Shown piece after piece: positions 1 to 8,165 of a stretch of 33,080 nt of DNA. Position numbers and translations under genes: made by a program. Source of the stretch: Pseudomonadota bacterium (lineage in GTDB: Bacteria; Pseudomonadota; Alphaproteobacteria; Acetobacterales; Acetobacteraceae). The stretch spans positions 1-33,080 of the forward strand of contig JAFADX010000389.1 in the NCBI GenBank assembly GCA_023424475.1, in the 5' to 3' direction. A model generated the notes under the pieces. The model made no database searches. It saw nothing but the letters and a program-made list of their open reading frames with translations, and was not told the DNA's origin. Every line of letters begins with the position of its first letter. Position 1 is the stretch's first letter.

Positions 1-243
1 GCCCGCTGCGCTGCCCGCCGCGTCGGGGGTCGCGGGCGCCGCGGGTGCCTCGGCGCCAATATCGGGAACCGCCTGCGGTGCCGACGCGGACGGCATCGCA
101 TTGTCCGGCGCACCTGCCGTCACCCCCTCGGGAGCGGGTGCGGCCGGCGGCGCGGGGGAGGCGCCGACGTCACCCGGCGACGGCGCCGCCACGGAGGCGG
201 CGGCATCGGCAGGCGGCGGCGTTGCGGGAGTTTCGGAGCTCAT
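1..243 (-). CDS. Pro/Ala-rich protein, N-terminal part (runs off the window)
   Basis: Open frame of 81 codons starting at the ATG at 243, whose first bases overlap the stop of the upstream dioxygenase gene (ATGA), so it is the third gene of the iron operon and probably translationally coupled. The visible part is almost entirely Ala, Pro, Gly, Ser and acidic residues. It has no signal peptide, no membrane segment and no recognisable domain, so it looks like a disordered leader. A TonB-type energy transducer would be expected to show an N-terminal membrane anchor here, and none is seen. Sel1/TPR-type proteins are known to follow piuC in other bacteria, but I cannot confirm that from this fragment. 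Function not assigned. Confidence 0.6.
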   Translation of the reverse strand, partial: MSSETPATPPPADAAASVAAPSPGDVGASPAPPAAPAPEGVTAGAPDNAMPSASAPQAVPDIGAEAPAAPATPDAAGSAAG

Positions 244-926
244 GCCACTTCCGCCCATTGGCGCAGCAGGTTGTGGTAGACGCCGGTCAGCGCGACCGGC
301 GCGTCATGCCCCTCGGGCAGGTCCGGCGTCGCGGCGTTGATCGCCATGTCGAGGTCGAACAGCAGCCGCCGCCGCGTGTCGTCGCGGACCATGCTCTGGA
401 TCCAGAAGAAGGACGAGACGCGGCTGCCGCGCGTCACCGGCTCGACGCGGTGCAGGCTGGTCGCCGGGTAGACCACGGCATGGCCCGCCGGCAGCTTCAC
501 CCGCTGCTCGCCATAGGTGTCCTGCACCACCAGCTCGCCGCCGTCGTAGTCCTCCGGCGGGGTGAGGAAGAGCGTGCAGGAGACATCGGTGCGGATGCGG
601 TGCGCCGTGCCGCGGACCTGCCGGATGGCGTTGTCCACATGCGCGCCGAAGGTCATGCCCGGGTCGTAGCGGTTGAACAGCGGCGGGAAGACGCGCAGCG
701 GCAGCACCGCCGAGATGAACAGGCTCGACCGCCCGAGCCCCGACAGCACCGCCTCGCCCAGCCGCTGGTGCAGCGCCGAGCCCTCGGCGATCTGCAGGTT
801 GTGCTTCACCTGCGCCGACTGGTGCCCGGCGGTGATGCGGCCGTCCGTCCACTCGGCAGCCCGCAGTGCCGCCAGCGCCTCGGCGGCCTCCTGCGCCGTG
901 AGGATGTCGGGGACCTGGACCAGCAT
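240..926 (-). CDS. piuC: PiuC-type Fe(II)/2-oxoglutarate-dependent dioxygenase
   Basis: 228 residues, the normal length for the PKHD-type hydroxylase PiuC/YbiX family. The double-stranded beta-helix iron site is visible: H96-x-D98 (in FGAHVDNAI) and the distal H159, with R169 ten residues later as the 2-oxoglutarate anchor. The start at 926 overlaps the stop of the TonB receptor (ATGA), and the stop overlaps the start of the next gene in the same way, so all three are one operon. In Pseudomonas and Escherichia coli the family is encoded beside catecholate siderophore receptors (piuA, fiu), as here. It presumably modifies an imported siderophore or related substrate in the cytoplasm; the substrate is not known from the sequence. 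Confidence 0.93.
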   Translation of the reverse strand: MLVQVPDILTAQEAAEALAALRAAEWTDGRITAGHQSAQVKHNLQIAEGSALHQRLGEAVLSGLGRSSLFISAVLPLRVFPPLFNRYDPGMTFGAHVDNAIRQVRGTAHRIRTDVSCTLFLTPPEDYDGGELVVQDTYGEQRVKLPAGHAVVYPATSLHRVEPVTRGSRVSSFFWIQSMVRDDTRRRLLFDLDMAINAATPDLPEGHDAPVALTGVYHNLLRQWAEVA

Positions 927-3064
927 CAGAAGCGTGCCGCCACCGAGGCGACGAAGGTGCGGCCCACGCCGGGCACGACATGGCCGGTATAGACCGTGTC
1001 GTAGGTGCGCGCGTCCCCGAGGTTCAGCGCATTGACCTGGAAGCGCAGGCCACGCATCGGCCCGTCCTCCGGCTGCCAGGCGATCGCCGCGTCGAAGCGC
1101 GTATAGGCGGGCGCCTGCACCGTGTTGGTGGTGTTGCCGTAGCGCCGGTCGACATAGGAGATGCCGCCGCCGAGCTGGATCCCCATCGGGAAGGTGTAGG
1201 TCGTCCAGAGCGAGGCCGTGTTCGGCGCGACGTTGGCGAATTCCTTGCCGACCTCCGCCGGCCTGTTCGACTCCACGATCTCCGAGTTCAGCCGCGTGTA
1301 GCCGGCCATGACGTTCCATTCCGGCGTGATCTGGCCGGTCGCCGAGATCTCGAACCCGTCCACCCGCACGATGCCGTCGAGTACCTGGAGCGTGTCGTTG
1401 GCCGGGTCGGAGGTGCGGGCGTTGCGCTTCTCGATACGGAAGACGGAACCCTGCAGGCGCAGCCCGTCCATCACGTTCCACGACCCGCCGAGCTCGTAGG
1501 AGGTCGCGGTCTCCGGCGGCAGCTGCGCGTTGTTCTCCGCGAGGGTCAGGGATTCGGCCGAGGGATTGAAGGAGGTGCCGGCCGAGATGTAGGTCCGCAC
1601 GGTCGGCGTCGGCTTGAAGATGAAGGCGGCGCGCCAGGTGCCCTCCCGGTCGGTGCGGCCGAAGCTCTCCTCGGTCACGCGGTTGTCCTGGTTCGCCTCG
1701 AAGCTGTCCCAGCGGCCGCCGAGCATCACCTCGAACATCTCGCCGATGCGGATGCGGTCCACGGCGTAGATCGCGAAAGTGTCCGCGACCGTTTTGACGT
1801 CGGTTCTGGGCAGCGTGACGATGTTCCCCGCGTCGTAGAAATCCGGGAAGAGCACGCTCGCCTGCGGCCGGCCGGTCTGCGAGAAGCGCGACACCTCGGA
1901 GGATTCGCGCCCGATCTCGATGCCCGCGATCATGTCGTGGCGCAGGCCCCAGGTCTCGAAGGCGAACACCCCCTCGGTCTGGTTGACGATGATGGAATCG
2001 AAGCCGTTGCGGACCTGCGCCTGGCGGTTCATCCGCGACGCCGCGGTGATGCCGCCCGCCACCGTGCCGGCCACCAGCCGCGGCGCCGTGGCGGAGATCT
2101 CGCGGCTGTAGTTGCCCCAGCGGAAGGTGTTGCGGAACAGGATGCCGTCGTTGAAGCGGTGCTCGAAGCGCGCGGTGAAGACGTCGGTCAGCGTCCGCTC
2201 GCGATCGGTCTGATTCAGGCCGTAGAAGGTGTTGGTCGAAACGCGCAGCGGCCTCCCCTGGTAATAGGGCACGCCGAAATCCGGCATGTTGTCCTCTTCC
2301 TGGTGCAGCCAGGAGAGGGTGAGGGTGGTCGGCGTGCCCATGCCGAAGGTGATCGAGGGAAAGACGCCGAAGCGCCGGTTGTAGACGTGGTCGCGCTCCG
2401 AGGCCTGGATGTAGGTCCCCATCGCCGCCATGCGGGCCGCGACCGTGCCGGCGCGGACGTTGACGTCGGCCGTGCCGCGCACGCCGCCGGGCGTGTAGCC
2501 CGACAGCCAGACCTCGCCCTGCGTCGTCTCGAGCGGCAGGCGGGAGATCTGGTTGATCACGCCGCCGGTCGAACCGCGGCCGAACATGATGGAGGACGGC
2601 CCCTTCAGCACCTCGACGGATTCGAGGAAGAAGCTGTCGCGCGTGTACTGGCCGAAGTCGCGGATGCCGTCGATGAAGAAGTCGCTGCGCGCGGAGAAGC
2701 CGCGCAGCGTCAGGTTGTCGCCCGAGAAGCCACCCTCGCCGGCCGCGAGGCTGATGCCGGTGACGTTGCGCAGCGCCTCGCGCACGGTCGTGGCGTTGCG
2801 TTCCTCCATCACCACGCGCGGAACGATGTTGACCGTCTGCGGCGCATCCGCGGCGGTGAAGGGGGAGCGCGGGAGCGGCGTGGAATCGGCCCGATAGGGG
2901 TTCGCCGCCGCGCCCTGCACGCTGATGTCCGGCAGTTGCGCGGACCCGGCGGAGGCGGCGGGATCCTCCTGGGCCATGGCCGCGCTGGTGCCGCCCACCA
3001 GGCCGATGCCGACAAGACCGATCGTGGGCGCGCGCAAGGTGGGCGCCTGAAGACGCAACGACAT
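926..3064 (-). CDS. TonB-dependent siderophore receptor (Fiu/PiuA type)
   Basis: 712-residue outer-membrane receptor. An N-terminal signal peptide (about residues 1-32, ending SAAMAQ) is followed by the plug domain, with the conserved stretch VLKGPSSIMFGRGSTGGVIN, and a 22-strand barrel ending in the usual terminal Phe (VAARF). The start at 3064 is chosen because it gives the signal peptide; upstream in-frame codons run through the promoter. It should import ferric catecholate-type siderophores using TonB-ExbBD energy; no TonB or ExbBD genes are in the window. It is the first gene of an operon with piuC. A Fur-like box lies about 45 bases upstream, so iron repression is likely. The exact ligand cannot be read from the sequence. 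Confidence 0.95.
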   Translation of the reverse strand: MSLRLQAPTLRAPTIGLVGIGLVGGTSAAMAQEDPAASAGSAQLPDISVQGAAANPYRADSTPLPRSPFTAADAPQTVNIVPRVVMEERNATTVREALRNVTGISLAAGEGGFSGDNLTLRGFSARSDFFIDGIRDFGQYTRDSFFLESVEVLKGPSSIMFGRGSTGGVINQISRLPLETTQGEVWLSGYTPGGVRGTADVNVRAGTVAARMAAMGTYIQASERDHVYNRRFGVFPSITFGMGTPTTLTLSWLHQEEDNMPDFGVPYYQGRPLRVSTNTFYGLNQTDRERTLTDVFTARFEHRFNDGILFRNTFRWGNYSREISATAPRLVAGTVAGGITAASRMNRQAQVRNGFDSIIVNQTEGVFAFETWGLRHDMIAGIEIGRESSEVSRFSQTGRPQASVLFPDFYDAGNIVTLPRTDVKTVADTFAIYAVDRIRIGEMFEVMLGGRWDSFEANQDNRVTEESFGRTDREGTWRAAFIFKPTPTVRTYISAGTSFNPSAESLTLAENNAQLPPETATSYELGGSWNVMDGLRLQGSVFRIEKRNARTSDPANDTLQVLDGIVRVDGFEISATGQITPEWNVMAGYTRLNSEIVESNRPAEVGKEFANVAPNTASLWTTYTFPMGIQLGGGISYVDRRYGNTTNTVQAPAYTRFDAAIAWQPEDGPMRGLRFQVNALNLGDARTYDTVYTGHVVPGVGRTFVASVAARF

Positions 3065-3106
3065 GAGTGATCCCCGGACTGACGAAGTCGGGGGTAACTT
3101 TATGTG

Positions 3107-3125
3107 ATTGAGAGTGATTCGCAAT
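3107..3125 (-). promoter_or_regulatory. Fur-box-like operator upstream of the siderophore receptor
   Basis: The 19-base site ATTGAGAGTGATTCGCAAT matches the classical Fur pattern (AATGAGAATGATTCTCATT) at 15 of 19 positions and retains the dyad. It sits in a locally AT-richer stretch 43 bases upstream of the receptor ATG, where a repressor would cover the promoter. In alphaproteobacteria Fur, Irr or RirA may take the iron-sensing role, so the cognate protein is uncertain. Confidence 0.6.
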
Positions 3126-3197
3126 AGCAAATTTCGCAATGCAGCGTGACCGCCCCGCAACCGGGACGCGCGGCGGCCGCAACGCCGTGTCAGCCGG

Positions 3198-4871
3198 TCA
3201 CAGGCCCAGGACCGCCACGGCCTCCGCCACCGCGCCCTCGAGCGCACCCGGCGCGAAGGGCGATGTCAGCCCCGCCGACGCCACCAGCCCCTGGAAGGGC
3301 ATCGACCCGCCCCGCCCGCACAGCGCGACATAGGCATCGAGCGCCCCCTTCGGATCGCGCCGCGACCACACCCAGAACTGCAGCGCGACGCAGAGCGCGA
3401 GCGTGTAGTCGATGTAGTAGAAGGGCGAATTGTAGATGTGCCCCTTCGCCTGCCACCGCCCGCCCATCGCCGGGTAGGCAAGGTCGCCGTAGTCGCTCCA
3501 GGGCATGTAGCGCCGCTCGAGCCGCTGCCAGATCGCGTGCCGCTCGGCCGGCGTCGCGTCCGGCTTGGCATGGACCTCGTGCTGGAAGTGATCGACGCAG
3601 ACGCCATAGGGCAGGAAGGCCAGCGCCCCGATCAGGTGCATGCGCCGATACCGCTCCGCCGCCGCATCGCCCACCAGCAGGCCCATATGCGGATGAGTGA
3701 GGTATTCGAGGCCCATGGAGTGGATCTCGGCCGCCTCCATGGTCGGCCACAGGTAATCCACGCCCGGCTGGTGGCGGCTTTCCCAGCATTGGAAGGCATG
3801 GCCCATCTCGTGCGTGAAGACGCCGATGTCGTTGTGCGTGCCGTTGAAGTTCGCGAAGATGAAGGGCGCGCCGATCGTGGGGAAGGCGGTGCAGAAGCCG
3901 CCGCCCGCCTTCCCCGGCCGGTTCTTCAGGTCGAGAAAGCCGCCCTGGCGCATCATCGCGTAGAAGCCGGCCATGCGCGGATCCATGCGGTCGAACATCG
4001 CCTGCGCCGCACCCACCAGCATGTCATGGTCGCCGGCCGGCTTCGGGTTGCCCTCCGGATCGATCAGCGCCTCGTCCCAGAACATCAGCCGGTCCCAGCC
4101 GAAGCGCGCGCGCCGCTGCTCCAGGATGCGCGCGACAAGCGGCGTGACGTGCCGGGCCACCGCCTCCCGGTACCGCGCGACATCCGCCGGCCCGTAGTCC
4201 AGCCGCCGCATCCGGCGATAGGCGAGCGGCGTGAAGTCCGGAAAGCCGAGCTTGCGCGCCATCCCGGTGCGCAGCCGCACGAGCGCGTCGTAGATCGCAT
4301 CCAGTTCCGCGCCATGCGCGGCGAAGAAGCCCCAGCGCGCCTGTTCCGCCGCGTGGCGCGTTGCGCGATCCTCGTCCTCGGCGAAGGGCGCGAGGCCGGA
4401 GAGGTTGACCTCCTTCCCCGACACCGTCACCCGCGCGCTCGCCGTCAGCGCGGTGTAGCGCGCGGTCAGCCGGCTCTCCTCCTCCGTCTCCGCGGCGATC
4501 TCGGGATCGAAGGCGGTGATGTCGGTCTCCCACAGCGCGACCGCGTGGGCACCCGCCAGCGCCTCCAGCCCCGCACGGTCGGCATCGGCCAGCAGCCGCC
4601 GCTTGAGCGCCGTCTCGTGCGTCGCCGCCTCGGGCGCCAGCGCATCGGCGTATTCGCGCGCCGCGACCGCCTCCCTGTCCGTGGTGTCCTGCGCGAAACG
4701 CAGATGCACGAGCGCCGACCAGGTCTCGTAGCCCCGCCGCGCCGCATCCCACTCCGCGAGCGCCCCGGCGCGATCCCCCGCATCGAGCCGCGCCTCCACG
4801 GCCGCGCGTTGCGCGGCGAGCGTGTCCCTGTCGGGCCGCGGGGCGGAGATCTCGTCGAAGCGCAGGGTCAT
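3198..4871 (-). CDS. M3-family zinc oligopeptidase
   Basis: 557-residue cytosolic metallopeptidase of the M3 (thimet/PepF-like) family. The zinc motif is HEMGH at residues 354-358, and the third ligand E382 lies 24 residues further on, in MEAAEIHSM, the standard M3 spacing. No signal peptide is present. The start at 4871 (MTLRFDEI) is preferred over an in-frame ATG nine codons upstream because family members begin with this segment and the extension is low-complexity. The family cleaves short peptides in the cytoplasm. The gene is divergent from the binding-protein gene at 4985 and lies on the same strand as the downstream iron operon, but it is separated from that operon by a Fur-box promoter, so it is probably its own transcription unit. 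Confidence 0.93.
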   Translation of the reverse strand: MTLRFDEISAPRPDRDTLAAQRAAVEARLDAGDRAGALAEWDAARRGYETWSALVHLRFAQDTTDREAVAAREYADALAPEAATHETALKRRLLADADRAGLEALAGAHAVALWETDITAFDPEIAAETEEESRLTARYTALTASARVTVSGKEVNLSGLAPFAEDEDRATRHAAEQARWGFFAAHGAELDAIYDALVRLRTGMARKLGFPDFTPLAYRRMRRLDYGPADVARYREAVARHVTPLVARILEQRRARFGWDRLMFWDEALIDPEGNPKPAGDHDMLVGAAQAMFDRMDPRMAGFYAMMRQGGFLDLKNRPGKAGGGFCTAFPTIGAPFIFANFNGTHNDIGVFTHEMGHAFQCWESRHQPGVDYLWPTMEAAEIHSMGLEYLTHPHMGLLVGDAAAERYRRMHLIGALAFLPYGVCVDHFQHEVHAKPDATPAERHAIWQRLERRYMPWSDYGDLAYPAMGGRWQAKGHIYNSPFYYIDYTLALCVALQFWVWSRRDPKGALDAYVALCGRGGSMPFQGLVASAGLTSPFAPGALEGAVAEAVAVLGL

Positions 4872-4984
4872 CGTCGGGCCTGTCGGATGGCGTCGCATCC
4901 ACCTCGCGCGGCGCCCGCGCGGCCGTCAAGCGCCGGATGGACGCGTCCGCCGTATCGCGCCACGCTGCGCGGCGGGAGAACGCC

Positions 4985-5659
4985 ATGCCACGCCTCATGT
5001 CCACCCTCGCCCTGGCCGGCCTGCTGCGCGAAGCGGCGCCCGCCCTCGCCGCCGCGCTCGGCGCCCCGGTGCAGGTGGACCTCGCGCCGACGAGGACGCT
5101 CGAAGGGCGCATCCGCGCCGGCGAGCGTGCCGACGCCGCGATCCTGACGGCGGAGGCGGTCGCCGCCCTCGCCGCCGAGAACCTGCTCGACGGCCTGACC
5201 GCCCGCCCGCTCGCCCATTCGCGCGTCGGCCTCGCTGTGAAGGCCGGCGCGCCGCACCCCGACATCTCGGATGTCGAGGCGCTCCGCCGGCTGCTCCTCG
5301 CGACGCCTTCGCTCTGCTATTCCCGCGCGGGCGCGAGCGGCATCTTCTTCGCCGGCCTGATCGAACGCCTCGGCGTCGCCGCCGAAGTGAACGCGAAGGC
5401 CGTCGTCATCCCGCAGGGCTTCACCGCGGAGCGGCTCGTCACCGGCGAGGCCGCCATCGCCTTCCAGCAGGTCAGCGAACTGATGGAAGTCCCGGGCATC
5501 GAGGTGGTGGGCCCGTTGCCCGAGGGCGCGCAGACCGTCGCGGCCTTCTCCGGCGCCGCCTTCGTCGGCGCCCCCGGCGGTGCGGCGCTGCTCGACGCCG
5601 TCACGCGCCTCTGCACGCCCGCGGCGCTGCGCGCCAAGGGCCTCGAGCCGCCGGCCTGA
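4985..5659 (+). CDS. ModA-like substrate-binding protein without signal peptide
   Basis: 224 residues with the fold pattern of molybdate-type periplasmic binding proteins (type 2). The features are an N-terminal LGAPVQVDLAPT strand, the DAAILTAE segment typical of anion-binding ModA-like proteins, and a second half with IAFQQVSELM. The ATG at 4985 has a GGGAGA ribosome site eight bases upstream. No hydrophobic signal sequence is present, so the protein probably stays in the cytoplasm. No permease or ATPase gene is adjacent. It may be a ligand sensor or a degenerate transporter subunit; family membership is clear but the ligand is not. It is divergent from the M3 peptidase and ends eight bases before a large palindromic element. 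Confidence 0.8.
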   Translation: MPRLMSTLALAGLLREAAPALAAALGAPVQVDLAPTRTLEGRIRAGERADAAILTAEAVAALAAENLLDGLTARPLAHSRVGLAVKAGAPHPDISDVEALRRLLLATPSLCYSRAGASGIFFAGLIERLGVAAEVNAKAVVIPQGFTAERLVTGEAAIAFQQVSELMEVPGIEVVGPLPEGAQTVAAFSGAAFVGAPGGAALLDAVTRLCTPAALRAKGLEPPA

Positions 5660-5666
5660 TGCCTGG

Positions 5667-5785
5667 AGCACGTTCTGTCGAAACCGGCACCGGCCCACGC
5701 CCCCACCCGGCCACCCCATCCGGGCTATTGTCGTTGGATGGCCGGGTGGGGGCGTGGGCCGGTGCCGCCGGATCCGAAACATGCT
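5667..5785. repeat. Long palindromic intergenic element, probable two-way terminator
   Basis: A perfect 29-bp inverted repeat (5685-5713 against 5739-5767) encloses a 25-base loop. A second pair of arms (5667-5674 against 5778-5785, 7 of 8 pairs) lies outside it beyond a symmetrical 10-base internal loop. The element fills the whole gap between two convergent genes and ends on the base before the MFS stop codon. The size and nested symmetry suggest a REP/MITE-like repeat that also terminates transcription from both sides; multi-copy status cannot be tested in this window. Confidence 0.75.
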
Positions 5786-7033
5786 CTACGCGGCGGCGAA
5801 TCCCATCCGCCGCCGGGTGATGCTCCGCCGCAGCAGCCACAGCGCGATCGTGAAGTTGAAGATGTTCCACGCGATGCCGTTCCACATCGCCGCCCGGTAG
5901 GACCCCGTCGCATCGAAGATCGCGCCCGCCATCCACCCGCCCAGCGCCATGCCGACGAGCGTGGCCGACAGGGCGATGCCGACGCGCGTGCCCGCTTCCT
6001 GCGGCGGGAAGTGTTCCCGCACGATCATCGCATAGGACGGCACGATGCCGCCCTGGAACAACCCGAACACCGCGCTCACGACGAAATACGCGACCATCCC
6101 GTCCGCCGGCAGGAAAAGCAGCAGCGCGATCCCCTGCAGCGCCGAGCCGAGCACGAGCGTCCCGAGCCCCCCGATCCGGTCCATCACCATCCCGAAGACC
6201 AGGCGCGAGACGATCCCGCAGCCGAGCATGAGCGAGAGCATCTCCGCCCCCCGCCGCGCGCCGTAGCCGAGGTCCACGCAAAGCGCGACGATGTGCACCT
6301 GCGGCATCGCCATCGCGACGCAGCAGCCGATGCCGGCGAGGCCGAGGATCACCTGCAGCGTGTTCGGCGCGAGACCCAGCGGCCGCGCCGCAGCGCCGCC
6401 GCCCGCGGCCGCGCTGCGCACCGGCGGCAGCGGCGCCCGCTGCCGCAGCGCGAGCGCCAGCGGCACCATGCTGACGATCCAGACCGCGGCCATGGCGAGA
6501 TGCGCCTGCCGCCATCCCACCGCCTGCACGCCCCATTGCAGCAGCGGCGGCCAGATGGCGCCCGAAAGGTAGTTGCCCGACGCGACGAGCGCGAGCGCGA
6601 TCCCCCGCCGCCGCTGGAACCACAGCGAGGTGTCGGCGATCAGCGGCCCGAACACCGCCGCCGCGCCGAAGCAGCCGAGCAGCACGCCATAGGCCAAGCC
6701 GAAGACGATCAGGCTCGGCGCCATCGCCGCCGCCACGCCGCCCGCCGCGAGCGAGACCGCGCCGATCAGCACCGGCACCATCACCCCGAAGCGGTCCGCA
6801 AGGCGGCCCATCATCACGCCGCCGAAGACGAAGCCCACCATCGTCATGGTATAGGGCAGCGACGCCGCGCCCCGCGCGGTGCCGAACTCGGCCTGCACCT
6901 CCGGCAGCACGACGACCACCGACCACATCGGCGCGCTGCCGAGGGTGGAAAGCAGCACCGCGACGACCATCCGGACCCAGGCGGCGCGCGAATCGATCAG
7001 GCTTTCCGCCGCGCCGCCAACAGTGCCATGCAT
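5786..7033 (-). CDS. Major facilitator superfamily transporter
   Basis: 415 residues with about twelve hydrophobic segments arranged in two halves of six, and the MFS signature GRLADRFG between segments 2 and 3. The repeat of that motif in the second half is RLVFGMVMDRIGG. A basic loop lies near the middle. The general look is that of the monocarboxylate/oxalate-formate antiporter branch, a weak assignment; substrate unknown. The ATG at 7033 follows a strong GGGAGGGG ribosome site. The stop codon abuts the palindromic element at 5667-5785. The upstream ygaP-like gene is on the same strand with a 106-base gap, and there is no obvious functional link. Confidence 0.9.
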   Translation of the reverse strand: MHGTVGGAAESLIDSRAAWVRMVVAVLLSTLGSAPMWSVVVVLPEVQAEFGTARGAASLPYTMTMVGFVFGGVMMGRLADRFGVMVPVLIGAVSLAAGGVAAAMAPSLIVFGLAYGVLLGCFGAAAVFGPLIADTSLWFQRRRGIALALVASGNYLSGAIWPPLLQWGVQAVGWRQAHLAMAAVWIVSMVPLALALRQRAPLPPVRSAAAGGGAAARPLGLAPNTLQVILGLAGIGCCVAMAMPQVHIVALCVDLGYGARRGAEMLSLMLGCGIVSRLVFGMVMDRIGGLGTLVLGSALQGIALLLFLPADGMVAYFVVSAVFGLFQGGIVPSYAMIVREHFPPQEAGTRVGIALSATLVGMALGGWMAGAIFDATGSYRAAMWNGIAWNIFNFTIALWLLRRSITRRRMGFAAA

Positions 7034-7139
7034 GGGGTCCCCTCCCGGTTGACCCCACCATGGCAGGGCGGCCGCCCACCGGCCACCGCCCGCTCGTCAT
7101 GGCGCCATGCGCGCCGGTCCGGACGACCGGCCGGAGGGA

Positions 7140-7667
7140 TCAGGCGGCCCGGCGGTTCCAGGGCATGGCGGCGAGCATGTTCGCCATCGGGCAATGGCCG
7201 CTGACGCCCGCGAGCACGAGCCCGGCGCCCACGACACCCGGAAGCAGATAGAAGACCGGCGCGACGACGGCGCCGAGCAGCACGCCGAGCACGACCATCG
7301 CACCCGCCGCGATCTGCACCTGGCGCATCAGCGGCAGCGGCGCGCGGCGGTTCTCCGTCACCGGCAGGCCGGCACTCCTCCAGGCGGCGATCCCGCCCTC
7401 GACGACATAGGCTTCGCAGCCGCCGGCGCGCTCGCCCAGGCGCGAGGCGTTCTGTGCCGTACGCGCGCCGGAGGCGCAGTGGAAGATCACCGTCCTGCCG
7501 GCCTGCACGGCGAGTTCCGCCTCAGCCAGGCGCGACAGCGGCAGATGGACGGATCCGGGGATCCGGGCGCGGGCGCGCTCGTCGGCTTCGCGGATGTCGA
7601 CCAGCATCGCCCCGCCGGCACGAAGCATCTCGGCCGCGCGGGCCGCGGAAATGGTCGGGAGGCTCAT
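7140..7667 (-). CDS. Rhodanese with C-terminal membrane domain (YgaP-like)
   Basis: 175 residues, almost the same length as E. coli YgaP (174). The N-terminal rhodanese domain (about residues 1-110) carries the active-site loop HCASGART with catalytic C64. The C-terminal part (about 115-165) is a DUF2892-type pair of membrane helices. YgaP is an inner-membrane sulfurtransferase that handles sulfane sulfur and can be S-nitrosylated. The start at 7667 has an AGGAG about 13 bases upstream. An in-frame start further up would add a non-conserved extension crossing the intergenic region. The gene lies downstream of an ArsR-type regulator on the same strand, as in E. coli ygaV-ygaP, so sulfide- or polysulfide-induced expression is likely. 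Confidence 0.88.
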   Translation of the reverse strand: MSLPTISAARAAEMLRAGGAMLVDIREADERARARIPGSVHLPLSRLAEAELAVQAGRTVIFHCASGARTAQNASRLGERAGGCEAYVVEGGIAAWRSAGLPVTENRRAPLPLMRQVQIAAGAMVVLGVLLGAVVAPVFYLLPGVVGAGLVLAGVSGHCPMANMLAAMPWNRRAA

Positions 7668-7720
7668 GGCGGTCGGGACTCCTGTCGGGGCGGGGAGAAC
7701 GAGGCCCGCCCGCGGATGGG

Positions 7721-7760
7721 CCCGATATATGCGTAAGAATACCCTGATGAAAGGAGAATG
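7721..7760 (-). promoter_or_regulatory. AT-rich promoter/operator candidate for the ygaP-like gene
   Basis: Within a 107-base gap, this stretch is much richer in A and T than its surroundings and contains TATTCTTACGCATATA on the minus strand (TAT-N8-ATA symmetry). It is the natural place for a second promoter under control of the adjacent ArsR-type repressor. No precise -35/-10 pair can be assigned. Confidence 0.35.
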
Positions 7761-7774
7761 GCCCGATGAAAGGC

Positions 7775-8122
7775 TCAACCGACCGTCGGGCAGAAGATGT
7801 CCTGCAGCGTGGCCATGATGCGCGCGACCCGCGGATCCGCGATCCGGTAATGGATGGTCGTGCCGGCGCGGCGCGTCGCGACCAGCCCGTCCTCACGGAG
7901 CTTCGCGAGGTGCTGCGACATCGCGGGCTGCGACAGCCCCGCTCGTTCCGCGAGCCGCCCGACCGGGGCCTCGCCTTCGACGATCAGGGTGCAGAGCACG
8001 ATCAGGCGGCGCTCGCTCGCGAGCAGGCGGAGCATCGACGCCGCGGCGCCGGCATGGGCCTCCATGTCGCCGACGGCAGGGGCAGGCATCCTCGCCTGCA
8101 AGGTAGCGATAGCTTCGGCCAA
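7775..8122 (-). CDS. ArsR-family regulator with two conserved Cys (YgaV/BigR/SqrR-like)
   Basis: 115-residue winged-helix repressor with the recognition helix in AGLSQPAMSQHLAKLREDGLV (about 61-81). Two cysteines only, C44 (in LIVLCTL) and C111 (in IFCPTV), lie 67 apart. SqrR and BigR, which sense sulfane sulfur, use a pair 66 apart in the same two helices, so a per- or polysulfide switch is the likely mechanism. I place the start at a TTG at 8122 because a perfect AGGAGG lies five bases upstream. The in-frame ATG at 8089 has its only Shine-Dalgarno-like sequence directly abutting it. The gene precedes the rhodanese/membrane gene it probably controls. Confidence 0.87.
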   Translation of the reverse strand: MAEAIATLQARMPAPAVGDMEAHAGAAASMLRLLASERRLIVLCTLIVEGEAPVGRLAERAGLSQPAMSQHLAKLREDGLVATRRAGTTIHYRIADPRVARIMATLQDIFCPTVG

Positions 8123-8127
8123 GCCGG

Positions 8128-8133
8128 CCTCCT
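8128..8133 (-). promoter_or_regulatory. Perfect Shine-Dalgarno deciding a TTG start
   Basis: AGGAGG on the minus strand with a five-base spacer to the TTG at 8122-8120. The added residues continue the frame of the ArsR-type regulator without interruption. This is the reason for preferring the TTG over the downstream ATG codons at 8089 and 8065. Confidence 0.65.
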
Positions 8134-8165
8134 GGGCACGGGGACGCCGCCGTTGCGACGGGGAA

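Noticed and set aside
980..3070. 696-codon plus-strand frame antisense to the siderophore receptor
   Set aside because: Composition is Arg/Ala/Gly/His-rich with no domain, while the opposite strand encodes a clear TonB receptor. Typical GC-driven shadow.
7114..7130. 6-bp hairpin after the ygaP-like gene
   Set aside because: Short stem in GC-rich DNA without a T-run; not distinguishable from background.
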